From: Vitis vinifera
Lineage: Eukaryota > Streptophyta > Magnoliopsida > Vitales > Vitaceae
NCBI RefSeq assembly: GCF_030704535.1
Contig: NC_081818.1
Span: 29,902,001 to 29,966,000 of the forward strand
Length of the DNA: 64,000 nucleotides
Direction of reading: 5' to 3'
Below, in pieces: positions 47,571-61,300 of the stretch (positions are counted from its first letter, which is position 1; each line of letters opens with the position of its first letter). A program made the translations under genes and the position numbers. Under the pieces are notes generated by a model. That model had not been told where the DNA came from. It did not search any database and worked only from the letters and a program-made list of their open reading frames with translations.

Positions 47571-49062
47571 AGTTATTATTCAAATGTAGATCTAGGGTGT
47601 GGAGAGTGGGAAATGGTGGAATTGCAGAAACTAATGCTAAATAGAGTGTATGAAATGAATGAATAAATCTTATTAATAATAAATACCTTTGTATTTATGG
47701 AAATATAGAGAGAGATGTCCACTAAGGGGTGTATTTATGATCAACTTTACTGCTGTTGGTTTCATGTCACATTCTGGTTTTATAAGCAATCAAATTCTTT
47801 TGTCGTGTTTGGTTCCCGTCAATGAGAAAGAAAATAGGAGAAAGTAGATAGAAAAAAAGTGGGTTTTATAATTGGTAAACAAAGAAGCCGTATCTTATGG
47901 GAGAAAAAAAAATGATTTGGACGGTGGTATAGAAAGACAATTCAATGATTAATGTAGGAAGAAATGAGAAAATTTTCTTTTGAGTTTTCTAGGTGAGGGT
48001 TTCATGTGGAGCTTGAAAATTTGTAATTTTGTGGATATTAAAGAAAATTAAAGAATCTTGTTGGGACGGTGAGTTTTTGTACTATGTTTCAATTCTTACA
48101 TTGTAATCTTTAAAAACACACTACTCCATACGTTCATTCATTCGGAATTAATATTTTTTTTTCATATTATTTAGAAATTATTTGAAACAAATTTAAGTTT
48201 ATTTATTTATTTATAGATAGGAAGGAGAATGAACAAAAAATATTGCTTTCATTATTTAAGTATAAAAATAACTCTTAAGAGTTATTTTTAAAAATTTGAT
48301 TTGTAATAATTATTTTTTAAAATGCCGTGAAATAAACCCTAAATTTTTTATATTCCATGTAGAAAAGTCTCATTAATTAAAAAAAATTTATATATAAAAA
48401 ATTAATTTAATAAGATTATTTTCATCTAAAAAGTTGATAATATAGGAATAAGAAAATAGATGGAAATAAAATTATAGGTTAGTAAATAATATTTCATTAT
48501 AGACATTTCTCCTAAACATATTAGTCTCTCTTTTTGGTCTTATTCAGCTATTTATATCTCAACAATGATAAGTATTAAGGCAAATAACAAAGAAAGATAT
48601 TTGCAGCTATTATAGTAATTAATTAATTAATCATAATTATATATATATAAAGATTATAGATTTATTTTTTTAAAAAAAATTATTTAATTTTTTTTATATT
48701 TTTAATAAATATTAGAATGTGTTTGACAATCATTTTAAATATTTTTATTACTTAAAAGTAAAAAAATTTAAATATTTAAAAAGTTAAAAATATTTTATTA
48801 TTATCAACCAAACTCTTGATAGGACAAGAAAAGAGCCTAATTTATAAAAAATTGGGGTTATCTTTCAACATCTATTTTTAGAAATTATTTTACAAAATTG
48901 GAGTTTGCCAACTCTTTAAATTTTTAAGTGAAACAAATTAAAATTAAAGAAAATAATTTAAAAAATATAAGTATTTAGATCAAATTCCTCATTTTCTTTT
49001 GGATGTTTTTTATAATAAATGAGTTTTATTTTTCATATCTTTGATCACTAATTTTTTTATGA

Positions 49063-49094
<32 letters not shown>

Positions 49095-49322
49095 TTTAAC
49101 TATTATTATTTAAAAATCAAAAAATATTTTTGGGTGGTAAACTATCTAAGGATGACCCATAAAAAATAAACAAAATGCAACTAAATCTCTTTAAAAAAAA
49201 TCATTTAAAAAACTCGCCATCACCACTCCCCAAGGGGAAGTACAGCAAATAAATCAAGGAGCCCACAAGGGCAAGTGTGGATAATATCACAATAAATATA
49301 GATTTTGGTCCCAAAGTCCCCA

Positions 49323-49370
<48 letters not shown>

Positions 49371-52300
49371 GCTTTTAATATAGCCTGCAACAGAGGCACA
49401 AAAAAGTCTGACCAAGAAATAGCCAGGATGGACCCCCATCCTCCGTAGATCCGTTGATATGTTGACTTTGATTTTGTGGGAAAACCAAAATTAAATAAAT
49501 AAAAAGGGAAATTATTGGTGAGTGACGTGGATGAGTCGTAGAGGCTCCACGTGTCTGGTCCTGAAATTTCATAATACAATAATTGGGGGGGAGGGGGACA
49601 AGTCACTGACAAAATCCATGCAATGTTGTTAACAAGCCATGCACACATATAAAGTTGGGAGGGACTTCGCATTAAGTGTACAAAGTTGTCACACGTTCCC
49701 TCGTTGGACCACCTTCACAAAATTGGTCCTGGACCTTCAAAATTATCTTAGCTTAGTTATTATTTTTCACTTTTATCCTATGCTTCAATCCCTCTTTAGT
49801 CTTGATGAAAATGCTTATTTATACTTTTGTATGCATTCCTGTTCAGTTAATATGTATCATTTCGATATTTTAATATTCTTCAAATATTTCAAGGTTTTTA
49901 AAATATTTTTTAAAAAATGAAAATGACTTTTTTTTTTCAACATTTTTGTATTAATAATATTTTTATTAGAAATTTCTAATATAAAAAAATGCCTTTACTT
50001 GATAGGGGATTTTTTTTTTTCTCTTTTTTTCCTAATTCATGCTTATAACCTTGAGCTAAAAGGGGTTGGGTGAATAATAATTATGAGCCAATTGTAGGTT
50101 TTTCTTTTCTTCTTTTTTTATTTTTATTTTTTCCCAAAATTATGATTCTCCATTTTTGTCAATCCTCATTTCTAATTGCCTAGCAGCTACAAATGGACAT
50201 GGTTTCCCATCCATCCTTGTCCTCATGGATGATGCCAAAGTGTGTTTGGTTTTGTTGGGTCGTTGTGCTCCATTTCATAGCCATTGTTTTAGGCTTTTTA
50301 TGACTTAGGAAGCAAACTGTCCATATCAATAACTTCTTTTTGTTTATTTTGTGGGGGGTTTTAGAGTCTATGTCAAAAGTGCCTATTGCCTAATTATCAA
50401 AATGGTTTTAGGGCTATCTAAGAGAACATATTTTCATTTAGAAAATTTACAATAAATTTTATGTAAATGTAAATGATAATGATATAAATTGTAATCTGCT
50501 CAAATTTGAGATAAAAGCTATTGATGAATTAGTTTTAAGTTAATAATTTTATTTCATTTTTTATTGAACCCGATACATCATACTTTCATGGGTTTAACCC
50601 GTTCTTGTTTCACCTTCGAGCTACTTCAAAATTGTTATTTCTTGAATTGTGTATGTAATCGGAATTGCTGAGGTTTAAAGAATGCCTAATATAAGTTATC
50701 ATATTAATTGCTCTTAAAATCAATACCTCGAGTTTTAATGTATGACAAATTAGTCATCCCTATAGTCCTAAGATTCTTGTTAAGTGTTGCCTATTATAAT
50801 ACATATGTTTAAGTTATAATAAGGTTTTTGATGCAGATGATGACATATAATAGACTATATTTAACATTATCAAAAGGGTTATGGACTTTATTACAAAATA
50901 TAATGAATGAACGTATAAAAAAACTATTGGATTTTCTACAAATAATATATTCCACATAAAAATCTAAACGGGAATTGAATGTCAAAAAATTAAGTATAGA
51001 CATAAATAGATAGATAGACAAGATAAGTAGATAAGGTGATAGGAAGCAACATGAGGAACCTTCATTATAGGTCTGCTCTCTCTATCTCTCTCTCCATGTA
51101 TATATATAAAACAGTATCTCATCATTTCGAAGAGGAGAGAAGAGAGAAGAAACCATATTCTATTCTATTGCAGATTCAAGAAACAAACCCATTATTGTAC
51201 AATATCAGTCGGTGCAGAGGCAGGTGAACTTCTCAAGATTCCAATCTCATCACTTTGTTCCGCCAATAAACTAAGGTGGTTGGTGAAATGACTCATTTTT
51301 TTCTTTTCAAGTTGGGTGTGTCTCCTCCTAATTATGATGTTGTCGTTCTATACATGTTGGCATATTCCGAGGGATAGAAAGGCAACATTGGATATACATT
51401 TTTCAGGCATACGGGTGGAAATGTCAATTTTCTTAGCTTATAAAAGATAATTTTAATGATTTATTAGTTTATTAAAAATCATTATGGTTAAGTATAAAAA
51501 AAATGTGATCAATTGTGCATTTAGGTCTCATTATTTTGTATAAACTTTCATTCTTTTATATTTTGATTTTATTGTTTTTATCGGGTCTTGATTATATTAT
51601 TAATCAACGACCTTAATTTTATTATGTATTTGGATGGGAAGATAGATAATAAACATGTAATCATTTTTTGACGAGTCCAAAGTAAATAATATCCCGTATC
51701 AATTCCTAATGAATATTTTTCTCTTCAACTACACAAAACAATTGATTGACATGATAACAAAATATGAATTGATGAGAGCCAACTACTCATTAAATTTTTT
51801 GTCTTCCAATATTTACTTTTTAGTAAACGTTGTTGAAAAGTAAGAACATGTACCCAAATTTTTTTTTTTTTTTTCAATTTTTAAGCTCTATTTCAAGTCA
51901 GAATAAGATAGAAAGCATAGTCAAACAAGTTATAAATTACTAGGAAGCTTCATGATATATTTGAATGGCCCCCATAGCAGTTGAATCCAGCTTGCAAATT
52001 TAGCCTAATTTAGTACACCGCCAATTTTTATTCACCTCAATGTTAAATCATAATTAATGTGCTCAACCAACTTGAATCAAATCAATGGTGTGGTTTATGG
52101 CTCATGAACTACTTTTAAATACAAGGAACCAAATAATCTCATCAAATCTATTTTGCCTTTTTGTGTAACGCTTTGAAACTCCCTAATTTAATTTTATCAT
52201 ATTAATAGTTGAAGGATGAAACCGACTCTTATTCAAATTCTATATTCTATTTGATATATTTTTTTTTATATAAGAGTTATTTTTATATTATAGAGTTTTT

Positions 52301-54540
52301 CTTGTAGGTGAAAGAATTTTAAAATAAAAATGAAAGAAAGAAAAAACCCAAAAGGAAGCTTCCTTTTTTGTTAAAAGTGAGATAATTTCAATTAATGAAT
52401 TTATAAGGAGATATTTAAAAGAAAAGTTATTTAAAAAATTTGTAATTTTAAAATTATTTGAGATGAAATTATAAAAAGGTTTAGAGGAGGAGCTTTTAGA
52501 ATTTGAAATTCTTTTATATATAAATTATAGATGGTTTAAAATAATCCTTATATTTCAAAAAATAATAATTGATAAAAGGGTACTTTGAAATTTTTGATAG
52601 TGTGAGAATTTTGTGAAGGTTTGATTATATTTTAACTTTAAGAGTGAAGAAGATAAAAGGGTAGGTAGCTTGATAAACCATATCTTAATTGACAAACAAC
52701 CTATTCAATGGAGTCTAAGTCTTGATTTTGGACTTGGACCATCAATACCCTAACAACTCTTTTACTTTGACCAAGAACTAGAATATATATAGGATTGATC
52801 CTACTATTGTTAAGAAATATGTTAGACGTGCTTAATCGAGTGAAAATTTTGATTCTAAAGGTATTGTTTTAAAATTTGATGATGTCTTTTAATAATTCAA
52901 GAGATTGGTTTACTTTTCCGTATTCTATTTTGTCAATTTGCCATTTTTTTCAACACATTTAACATCACATTGGAACCATATTCAAAGATGTTGCTGTCAA
53001 TAATGACATGCATGTATATCCTCAAGTTGAATTTAGAGAATTAAAAAACTCGGGAATTCAATTATAAGTCATAAACTGCATCATTAGCAAAAGATTCTAA
53101 CCTAGTGCTCAATTAGGGATTTTTTTTTTTTTTTTAAAAAAAAAAACAAAAAGTTGGATAAAATGCCACCAAAATATCTACCATCCCAAGTATTCCTAGG
53201 GTACACCATGACGCCACTGAACCCTAAATCCTAGTCATGAAAAGACAAGGCAGGTGCTCTAAGGCCACAATAAATTTTCCACATTCCCGTTCTCCCAACA
53301 ATACCATAAGATTTATTACTCGGTCTTCCCTAAACTTGTAAGTCCTCCCACCACCTATTTTAAATTTAAAATTTAAATTTTTTTCAGAAAAACCAAAACC
53401 TAAGCCCATTGGGAGTCTCATTCAAGGGAGTTCCCGGAAATGAAGGTAAAGTCCCTCAATCTTAATGCCATTTGCCTTGGGCAGAAGACGACCTATCAAT
53501 GCATGCATATCCACATCAAGGGTTGTATCCTTAATCCTTATCTCTCTAGCTGGTTTCACCGACCTTTGTAAATTAGGGGTCAAAGTTTAGTATGGAATAG
53601 CACTTTTTAGTACCATAGTCAATGTTCTTGTATGAATTAATGTGATCAAGATTCGAAAAACATGACAACAGATTCGACTTTCAATTCTGTTTAAAATCAC
53701 ATTCACCGACAAATCACAAATGATATTTAAATGTACTTTTTTTTATATGATATGATTTTGTTCCAATTTATAATACCAAATAAATACGTATCAAAAAGTA
53801 AAATCAATTAAAAGAAATGTTACATAATACCTTAATTATATTTATTTATAAATCAACCCAAATTTTTGAAAAATCTAATGATTAATATGATGTTTCTTAG
53901 AGATACTAGACGAACGCAAAATGATAAATACTTTTGAAGCAAAATCATGACGTATACATTCTTACATAGGTGTACATTTTGTGCGGTTATTTAATTTACA
54001 CGATCCAAGTCATCAACCTCACCGCATTTTCATTTAATATAAGTACGTAAAATTAAATAGGAGACTGCCAAATTCAAATTCTAGTCAATGCAAACCCTAA
54101 TCACCATGTTGCAATTTCATTGTCGTACCATGGTGACCTTACAAGAGGATCCACATGGAGCATGCTCCTGATATATCGCAATCTCATAAATTTAAAAAAC
54201 AAATAATAAAAAGGTGATAATTTTTTTTTAAAAAAATTGGTACATTAAATGGATGAATAATGAAGCCAGGCTGTATGGAAAAGTTTGTGAAGAAATGGTG
54301 AAATTTTGGCCACGTGTTGGGAGTATTTATTGGGACTTCCCTTGTTTTTTTCAACCTTTTTTAAAAAAAAAAAAATTTCTATGGAGAGTACATGAACATT
54401 TATTTCAATGTATAAATGAATCCCACATGGGTCTTTTATACACCTCCCTCTGTGACCAACGGTCCACATTAAATTGGCCTTACTTGCTACTGGGCACGTG
54501 CCATGCACCCGGGGCTCATGCTACTAGCCCTTGACATCCG
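47571..54540. other. AT-rich intergenic DNA
   Basis: No gene is identified. The region contains a (TA)n tract (49,062-49,089), a poly-A tract (49,324-49,367), a G-rich run near 49,584-49,598 and a G-box (CCACGTGT) near 49,548. A TATATATATAAAA box at about 51,098 and a GA-rich stretch after it look promoter-like, but the only nearby frame (about 60 codons) is unremarkable. Several GTGTTTGGTT-type MITE ends occur, for example at 47,806. Confidence 0.4.
49324..49367. repeat. Poly-A tract of 44 bases
   Basis: The run of A is uninterrupted. No retroposon body or flanking duplication was recognised beside it, so it may be a simple repeat or an assembly-sensitive homopolymer. Confidence 0.9.
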
Positions 54541-55990
54541 GATGCCAGCTTTAGACAAGTTCGTTTAATACTCAGATTGGATTTGGATTGAATTTTATTC
54601 ATCACCTTGGACCAAAAGTTTTGGCTTCCTAACCCAAATTCGATCTATACAACCCAAGCAACCCATTCAATCCAAATATAAGCCAAGTTTGGAAAACCGA
54701 GGTGGATCGGACATTGAGCATTTTGGGTTAAGAGGTTAGGTTAGATTTGAGTTGAATGTTTATTAATTCGGATCAGACTAGAATTAAGTGCAAAATCAAA
54801 TCAACCCAACCGAGTTGCTGCCTTAATCCCAAGTGGTTTTTCACACCCCTTAGTATTCTAAATTTTTAATGATATTAAAATAAATTGATCTATAAATACA
54901 TAAATAATTTCTTAAAACCTTCCAAATATGTCTTATTAGGAGGCAGACCTACGCCCACCCGATTGTCATCCCTTGCAAGGGTAGGGGCATGGGCTTCATT
55001 GCTCAGGCCGATCTAAACCAGCGAGAGCCCTTGCCCGGGCTGCGCTTATATATGGACCAGGCTTCAAGCAAATGGACCAAATTTCCACCCCTAAGTCATA
55101 GCAGATTCATTTGCCTTGGGCAATGCCAATCAAGAATTTCAAAACTTGGGCCGTCTTTGGGCTTTGCTCACAACCACCCGGCCTTGCCGCATTCAGCCCA
55201 AAATCACAGCCCCAAGCTCAGGGCAACCAATAAAATTCTCAAATATCCTGAATGGCTATGATTTCCATACAACCATGAGCTTATGAAATGAAAACCCCAC
55301 TTCAATCCTACAAATTTATTTCCCAGATCATTTTCCGGAATGGCCATGATTTCCAAACAATACCCAACAGACTGGTAATCCAAACAAAAGACTAGGGGTC
55401 AATTTAACTAAGTTTTCAAAAACAGTTCTCAAAAATCAATTTCCAAAAATTATTTTCAGGATCAAAATCTGTTTGAAAACAGTATGTATTATCTGTGAAA
55501 GCATCATACAATTATGCACAAGGGGAATGCTCTCAGCCTATTCTCCATGTTTTGAAATGTTTATCAAGACACTAAAAAACGCCTTACATTTATTCTAAAA
55601 AGTCACCCTATTTTCGAAACAAATTCTCAAAAAACATTGTTCAGTTCAACATTTGCCAAACGTGTTCTTAAAGTTGGATGACTCTTTTCTATTTTAAAGA
55701 ACACGGCCATTTTTAAAAACAGTTGCAAAATGGGCTCTAAACCATCTTGGAAAACAAGGGAACATGGTTTGAAATTAACAGAAGGCATGGTACCTGAAAA
55801 CTATATGCAGATGAATGGAAAATTAGAAGCAATGCCCGATGGGGAACTTTTCCTCCTTGATCTACTCCACATTTCACACTGCATCAACAAAATGTTTTCC
55901 ATGGAATTCTCAAGGTTTCAAAACTTAATTTCAGACGCTTTAAACGCCATAGTGCAAATTTTGTAAGGCTTCCTACATGAAGTTGTTTCT
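54541..55990. other. Intergenic DNA of repeat-like character
   Basis: The part 54,550-55,260 is rich in AACCCAA, GCCC and GGGC words, a style common in plant dispersed repeats. It has a 90-codon open frame (54,989-55,261) with no recognisable domain. The part 55,390-55,730 contains TTTTCAAAAACAGTTCTCAAAAA-like words, repeated in inverted sense near 55,690-55,730, and may be a MITE. No coding gene is supported. Confidence 0.35.
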
Positions 55991-56084
55991 AAGATACCAT
56001 GAATTGATGCTTCATCCTGTTGAAGCTCGCTTCAAAATATTGACCCACCAGCAATTCAACTATCAAGCCTACAAAAAGGATTCT

Positions 56085-56693
56085 ATCATCAGAAAAATCT
56101 TAGCAAAAAGTCTATGAACACATCACCCACTGTTTTACAGAACATAGATTTCAGTTTGTAGCTTAGTAGCAAACTGTTTATCGAGTTCCCAAACTTCAGT
56201 TTTGAAGTTGGTGACAAACTTTATGGTCCGCCAGGCTCAATAATCATACCAACCCTTTTCTCCAGATGAGTTTGGGAACAAACATACCAGTTTGTTAATC
56301 AAACCCACCTTCATAATATTGATCAAAACCAAACCTACCAGGGGGCAAGTTCAAAATGTAATCTAAATAACCATATTGATCATCAAGGAATCCATCACCA
56401 TCACCAAATCTTAACAAACAGTCTATAAACATATCACCCACTAGAACATGGATTTCAGTTTGTAGCTTAGTAGGAAACTGTTTATCAAGTTCCCAAACCT
56501 CAGTTTTGAAGTTGGAAACGAACTTTATGATCCGCTAGGCTCATTATGCATACCAACCCTTTTGTCTAGATGGGTTTGGGAACAAATATACTAGTTTTCT
56601 AATCAAACCCACCTTCATAAGATACATCGAAACCAAATCTACTGGAGGACAATATCAAGATGTAATCTAAATAATTGCATTGCACATTAAGGA
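56085..56693 (-). repeat. ~300-bp tandem direct duplication (unit A)
   Basis: The segment 56,085-56,388 recurs at about 56,385-56,693 with roughly 85% identity. Shared strings are GATTTCAGTTTGTAGCTTAG, AACTGTTTATC and TGGGAACAAA. It lies in the stretch that would be transcribed from the minus-strand promoter at 57,970. Confidence 0.8.
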
Positions 56694-56889
56694 TTGATAT
56701 GCTAGTAGAGAAATGCACCTGATGTCAAATCAAGTATGAATACTATACTGGCATTGTCAATTGCTGGCATGGGGCCTCAATACTAATGCAATTAAGTTAT
56801 ACAAACCAAGCATCGAAATGGTTTGCTAAAATGTACAGCCATTAATATGGAATTTTTACATTTTCAAAACTAAATATAATATATACGAA

Positions 56890-57420
56890 ATGGGCAGTTA
56901 ACATGGTGAGTGTTAATATCAAAGTTAATAGAAGAGATAAGGCACACCTAGTAACAGGATGTAACAGGACTAGACGAACAAATCCACTTACACTTCCGAA
57001 AACATTTCAACAATGTGTGGGCATTACAGGCAGCAATAAAGATGTAACATTTAAGCTGCAAAGCGGATCCCAACATTTACTTTTGCACATTGAGATAAGG
57101 TAACCGATCATTCAATGGTCACAGAACCTTAGTACTAGTGCAATCTAATCACTATATTAACATCAAAGTTGATAAAAGTAAAGCACATTGCAGTAGAAGA
57201 ATCAATTGGACCAAATTTCAGTTTTGTCTCAAGCAAATACAATTAGGTTTCTCTGTGGCCTAAAATTCGGGAATAGTTTCGGGAAATTACAGGCAACCGA
57301 AACATGTTATGTTTAAGCTGCAAAGCGGATTCCCCCATTTCTTTTTGCACATCAAGATTAGGTAACTGATCGTTCAATGATCATGAAACCTCTTTACTAA
57401 TGCAGTTTATTCACTTTACA
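56890..57420 (-). repeat. ~260-bp tandem direct duplication (unit B)
   Basis: The block at about 56,905-57,150 recurs at about 57,155-57,420 (offset 250-263). The core TTTAAGCTGCAAAGCGGAT is identical in both copies. Flanks such as TTAA-ATCAAAGTT-ATA-AAG and GGTAAC-GATC-TTCAATG are conserved with substitutions. Confidence 0.8.
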
Positions 57421-57968
57421 TTGAGTCTAAACCATATACTAAAACCTCAAAATCATATATCATAAGGGAGCTCAGCTATTCCATTGACCCATCACAACAG
57501 AAAGGATTATGATCTCAACCCAAAAGCACTTAATACAAAATGGGTGGAAACCCAGCTGCCATATTGAAGTCAACTCACATTTAGGCTATTCTGCAGCATC
57601 TTCTTATAAACCCTAAAAATTCCAACCACAAAATACAGATAAGCAGATAGATATGCAGTGATACACTGCACCCTTTCATGGAAACACCATGATAAATCAG
57701 CAAATACCCTATTGAATCGTTCCATTCGTGCTAAATAATCCCAAGAGGTAAGAATACAACTAAATAGAACAATTTCAAACCCAAAAATGAAATACCCAGA
57801 TTCAGTCTGACCCCAAACATACAAAATTGATCATAAAAAGCAAAGAAAACAGAATGGTTTGTAGCATAAAGCTGGTTCAACTCATAAAATATAACATCTA
57901 TTCTTAGGGTTTTTCACTTCTTAAACCCTTGCTCCATGCTTTCTTGTGGACTCAGGAGGTGAAGATGG

Positions 57969-57976
57969 TATTTATA
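57969..57976 (-). promoter_or_regulatory. TATA box facing left
   Basis: The minus strand reads TATAAATA, preceded by CTTA. It lies about 410 bases from the bL32m start codon on the opposite strand, which gives a divergent promoter layout. Confidence 0.5.
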
Positions 57977-58271
57977 AGCATTTCATGTTAGGGCAAGGGA
58001 GGCACCCAGACGAGAAGTGAGATCAACCGTCAGGAAAAAAAGTAGGAGAATCACACGGTAGAGAGATTTGGATGATATTTCTACCGTTTTATTTTCATTT
58101 TCAAATGTAAAAAAGTGTATGGTGATTTTGATATTTCAAAATTATTAAATATTTTTCTTTTATTTAATTATTTTTATATTTAATAAAAACATTTTTAAAA
58201 ATACAATTTCAAACATAAAGTTTAATCGTTGTATTCTACTTGTTTGATCTATTTCCCTATATTATAATAAG

Positions 58272-58324
58272 AACTGGGCCGAGCTGGGTTGGGTTGGGCC
58301 CAACAGCTTATATTCTAACCCTAA
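58272..58324 (+). promoter_or_regulatory. Site II elements and telo-box in the bL32m promoter
   Basis: TGGGCC occurs at 58,275 and again within TTGGGCCCAA at 58,294-58,303. AACCCTAA (telo-box) follows at 58,317-58,324, 56 bases before the start codon. Site II plus telo-box without a TATA box is the known arrangement for plant ribosomal and mitochondrial protein genes, where TCP and other factors link expression to cell proliferation. Confidence 0.8.
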
Positions 58325-58379
58325 TTTCCCTGCAATTTTGAAGTCGGGGAGAGAGGTTTTGAGCTTTTGGGGTGCAACC

Positions 58380-61300
58380 ATGGCGACGATGCTAAAGTGC
58401 GCAGCGGACAATTTGAGGTGCAGGTTAATCAGTAGCAGAGGGCTCAGCCACCATGCGGCTATATCAGCGCCTTTGGGGAGGATGATGGACTGTACAACCG
58501 GACTACAGTTCGTTCTGCCTGAGTCAAACAATGAGTCACAGGAAGACCCCAAAATCGAATTACCCAATCCCTATTTTTCTGGTTCTATGGAGCTTATGGC
58601 TGTCCCAAAGAGAAAGGTCGGTTTTCTGTATCGATTGTTGGTTAGTTTAAGCATTTGGGTCTTTCAGATTTTAATCATTGACTTCTGGGTTGTCCTGTGA
58701 TTAGGTTGTCATCTCATTTCAAAATTGAATTCGAGGTGTTTTTACTGTTTTGAGTATAGATTATACTGGTAGGAGGTGAGCAGGAAATCATTATAAAGTA
58801 AAGTTTCTGTATAATGTGATGTAGATTTTTTTTCGGGGTCGTGGGATGGCTGGTTAAGCGTTTGGGTCTTTCGAATTTTGAGCATTGATTGTTGGGGTGT
58901 CCAACGACTTGGCTTTTATATCGTTTCATAAGTGAATTTTGAGGTATTTTGCCCCTTCTGGATATTGACCATACTTGTAGTAAGTGGGAAGAAATTAATA
59001 TAAATTAAAGGTTTTATGTGGTGTGTTGTTGATTTCATTCTTGGGTATTGATTGTTATCTGGTTTAAGCATATGGGTTTTCATATTTTGAGCATTGAAAG
59101 TTTTGTTGTCCAATGGCTTTACGTCCACCCTATTTCAGTAGTGAATTTTGAATTGTTTTTGCTTCTTTGAGTGTTGATTATGATTGTGGTAGGTGAGCAG
59201 GAAATAAGTCATTGAGTATAAATCAAAGGTTCTGTCTAATGTGTTATTGATTTCTTTTTTTGGTGTCAATTGCTGGCTGATTTATCATTTGGGGATTCCA
59301 TATTTTGAGCACTGATTGTTGGGTTGTCCAATGATCTGGATTTAATCTGGTGTCAGCAGTGAATTTTGAGGTGTCTCCTTTGAATATTGATTATACTGAT
59401 GTTCAGTGAGCGGGAAGCGAGTATAAATTAATATACTGAAAAAATCATATTAGTTTAAGAGCTTGTGTAATACATGCATAATAAATCTAAATCTAGAAAA
59501 TGAAATCTTGAATTAGAATTCCCGGGATGGATGAGCTAACATGCGAAATCTTGATATCTAGACCTATAATGAGAGAAGGAATGCAATATTTTATCGGAAA
59601 ATTAAATCCATTACAGAATAGGTTTATGGATGTTAATTAAATATGGATGATCAAAACAAACTGTTTTACAAAAATCGGTGATGATCAAACCACACTTTAT
59701 CTTCCCAATGCAACAAAACCAAGCACAGTTGTGAATTCATAATTTCGGTTTTCCATACATAAAATAGGAATCAGTGAATGGTATCATTTCAAGTCACACA
59801 ATTACAGGTAGGCCTATATTGTGAAAGCTCTGCTTGCATTGTAAAGAAGCCTGGATTGAGGAAAAAATTTATAAAGAAAAAAGTGTACATACTCACACCC
59901 AGATTTTTAATGTGCTATTTGGGGTTTTTCTTATTTATTTCATTTATTTTAGGTGATGAAAATTTGTTACTTTCTGATCTCAAAGCTAACTATATGTCCT
60001 AAATATGCAGGTGTCTCGCCATAAAAGAGGCATAAGAAATGGACCAAAGGCTCTGAAACCTGTTCCAGTCATAATCCGGTGCAAGTAAGGGCACTGATTT
60101 TTTAGTTATTCAAATAGAAAATTCAACATGTAAATATACTATGAAGGCCAATAAACACTGAACTTAATTGAATGTTTTCCTCAGATAGACTAACACCTGA
60201 CTAAGCGGATATTTGAATTTTTTCCTTTTTTAATATACTAAGGGGTGATTGGTGTAAGCACCAGTTTTGTGTTGATTAAATTTATCTAGGAAAAAAACTC
60301 GAGCAAAGGCTGTCTCAAATGCCTTGTCTTGTTGCATAAGAAAGAAAGGGACAATTGTTCATTAGTTTCTTTAGTGTCATTTTCCCTTTTAGTTCATTAT
60401 ATAAGTTGTATTGTGCTTTTTTCTAAGACTATTAGTGGTCTATTTACTATGTAATAGAATTTGTAGTGCAAGTGGTGCAGTAAATTTCTTAGCTTCATTA
60501 TCTTGAAATCATTTCTGTCCAAAAATTACGATAAAGTAAATCATTTCAAGTAAAGTGAGATAAGGAAACATTAAATATTTAAATATGATTTTTGGACAAG
60601 AAGAGGTGTAAATGCAATGTTAGAGCAAGTTGCATGTATCTAAAAATATCCCTAGTATAGTCCTTGCTTTTTAGCCATTGCTTTTTAACATGAATGATAG
60701 ACACAGAATACATCATCCACCTCTAAAATGATTATCATGTGCTTTTAAAAAGATGCATGAACTTAGGCAACTTGGTCTTCTAGTTGGTATTAATCTCATG
60801 TGCATGCATAAAGAGTTTTTCAAGTTTTTTGTTTCTTCCTTCTGATTTGTGAAGCATGTCATAGTTTTAAACCTCAAAATACAATTTCCACGTTCTATGT
60901 ACGTAAAAGTTGGACGATTGTTTTAGTTTGGGATATGGATGAGAAAATAAGAATTGGTCCACCCTGACTTAAGTTTTTAGAATTGGTATGCTCCTAATCA
61001 TCTCTATTTTGACATGTCATACATTTTAAATTAAGGAAAATTAGCTTATTTAAAATTTATTTTGAAATTGTCTCTCCTAAGAATGACTCTGCTTCAAGAG
61101 ATGCACTTGTCTCATATTATGAACAAACCATCCCTGCAGCTAAAACTGCTGATTACCAAAATCAAGCTGATCTAGCATTAAAGAAATTCGTTTTTGCTAA
61201 ACAAATCTTGAATTTTTGTTTCTACACGAGAAACTAGACTTGAAATTTGCCTCATTTAGGCATTTGGGAGCTTTCCATATGTATTTTAGGTATTGTTCCT

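Larger units (their letters stand above)
55991..57960 (-). ncRNA. Putative non-coding transcript divergent from the bL32m gene
   Basis: A minus-strand TATA box at 57,969-57,976 would start a transcript near 57,940 running left. The first ATG frame is only seven codons, and no frame beyond about 85 codons or with a known domain follows. The body is composed largely of the two tandem duplications. A non-coding or snoRNA-host type transcript is possible, but no complete box C/D pair or H/ACA pattern was found. Transcription itself is inferred from the promoter-like sequence. Confidence 0.3.

Noticed and set aside
49220..49672. 150-codon minus-strand frame
   Set aside because: It is held open by the 44-base poly-A tract, which gives a run of phenylalanines, and has no domain.
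56090..56480. Box C/D snoRNA in the 56 kb repeats
   Set aside because: A GTGATGT-like box and a CTGA occur in one copy, but the second copy loses the CTGA and no terminal stem is apparent.
57570..57824. 84-codon minus-strand frame in the putative divergent transcript
   Set aside because: It lacks an ATG start, has no domain and lies in a region whose other parts are non-coding repeats.
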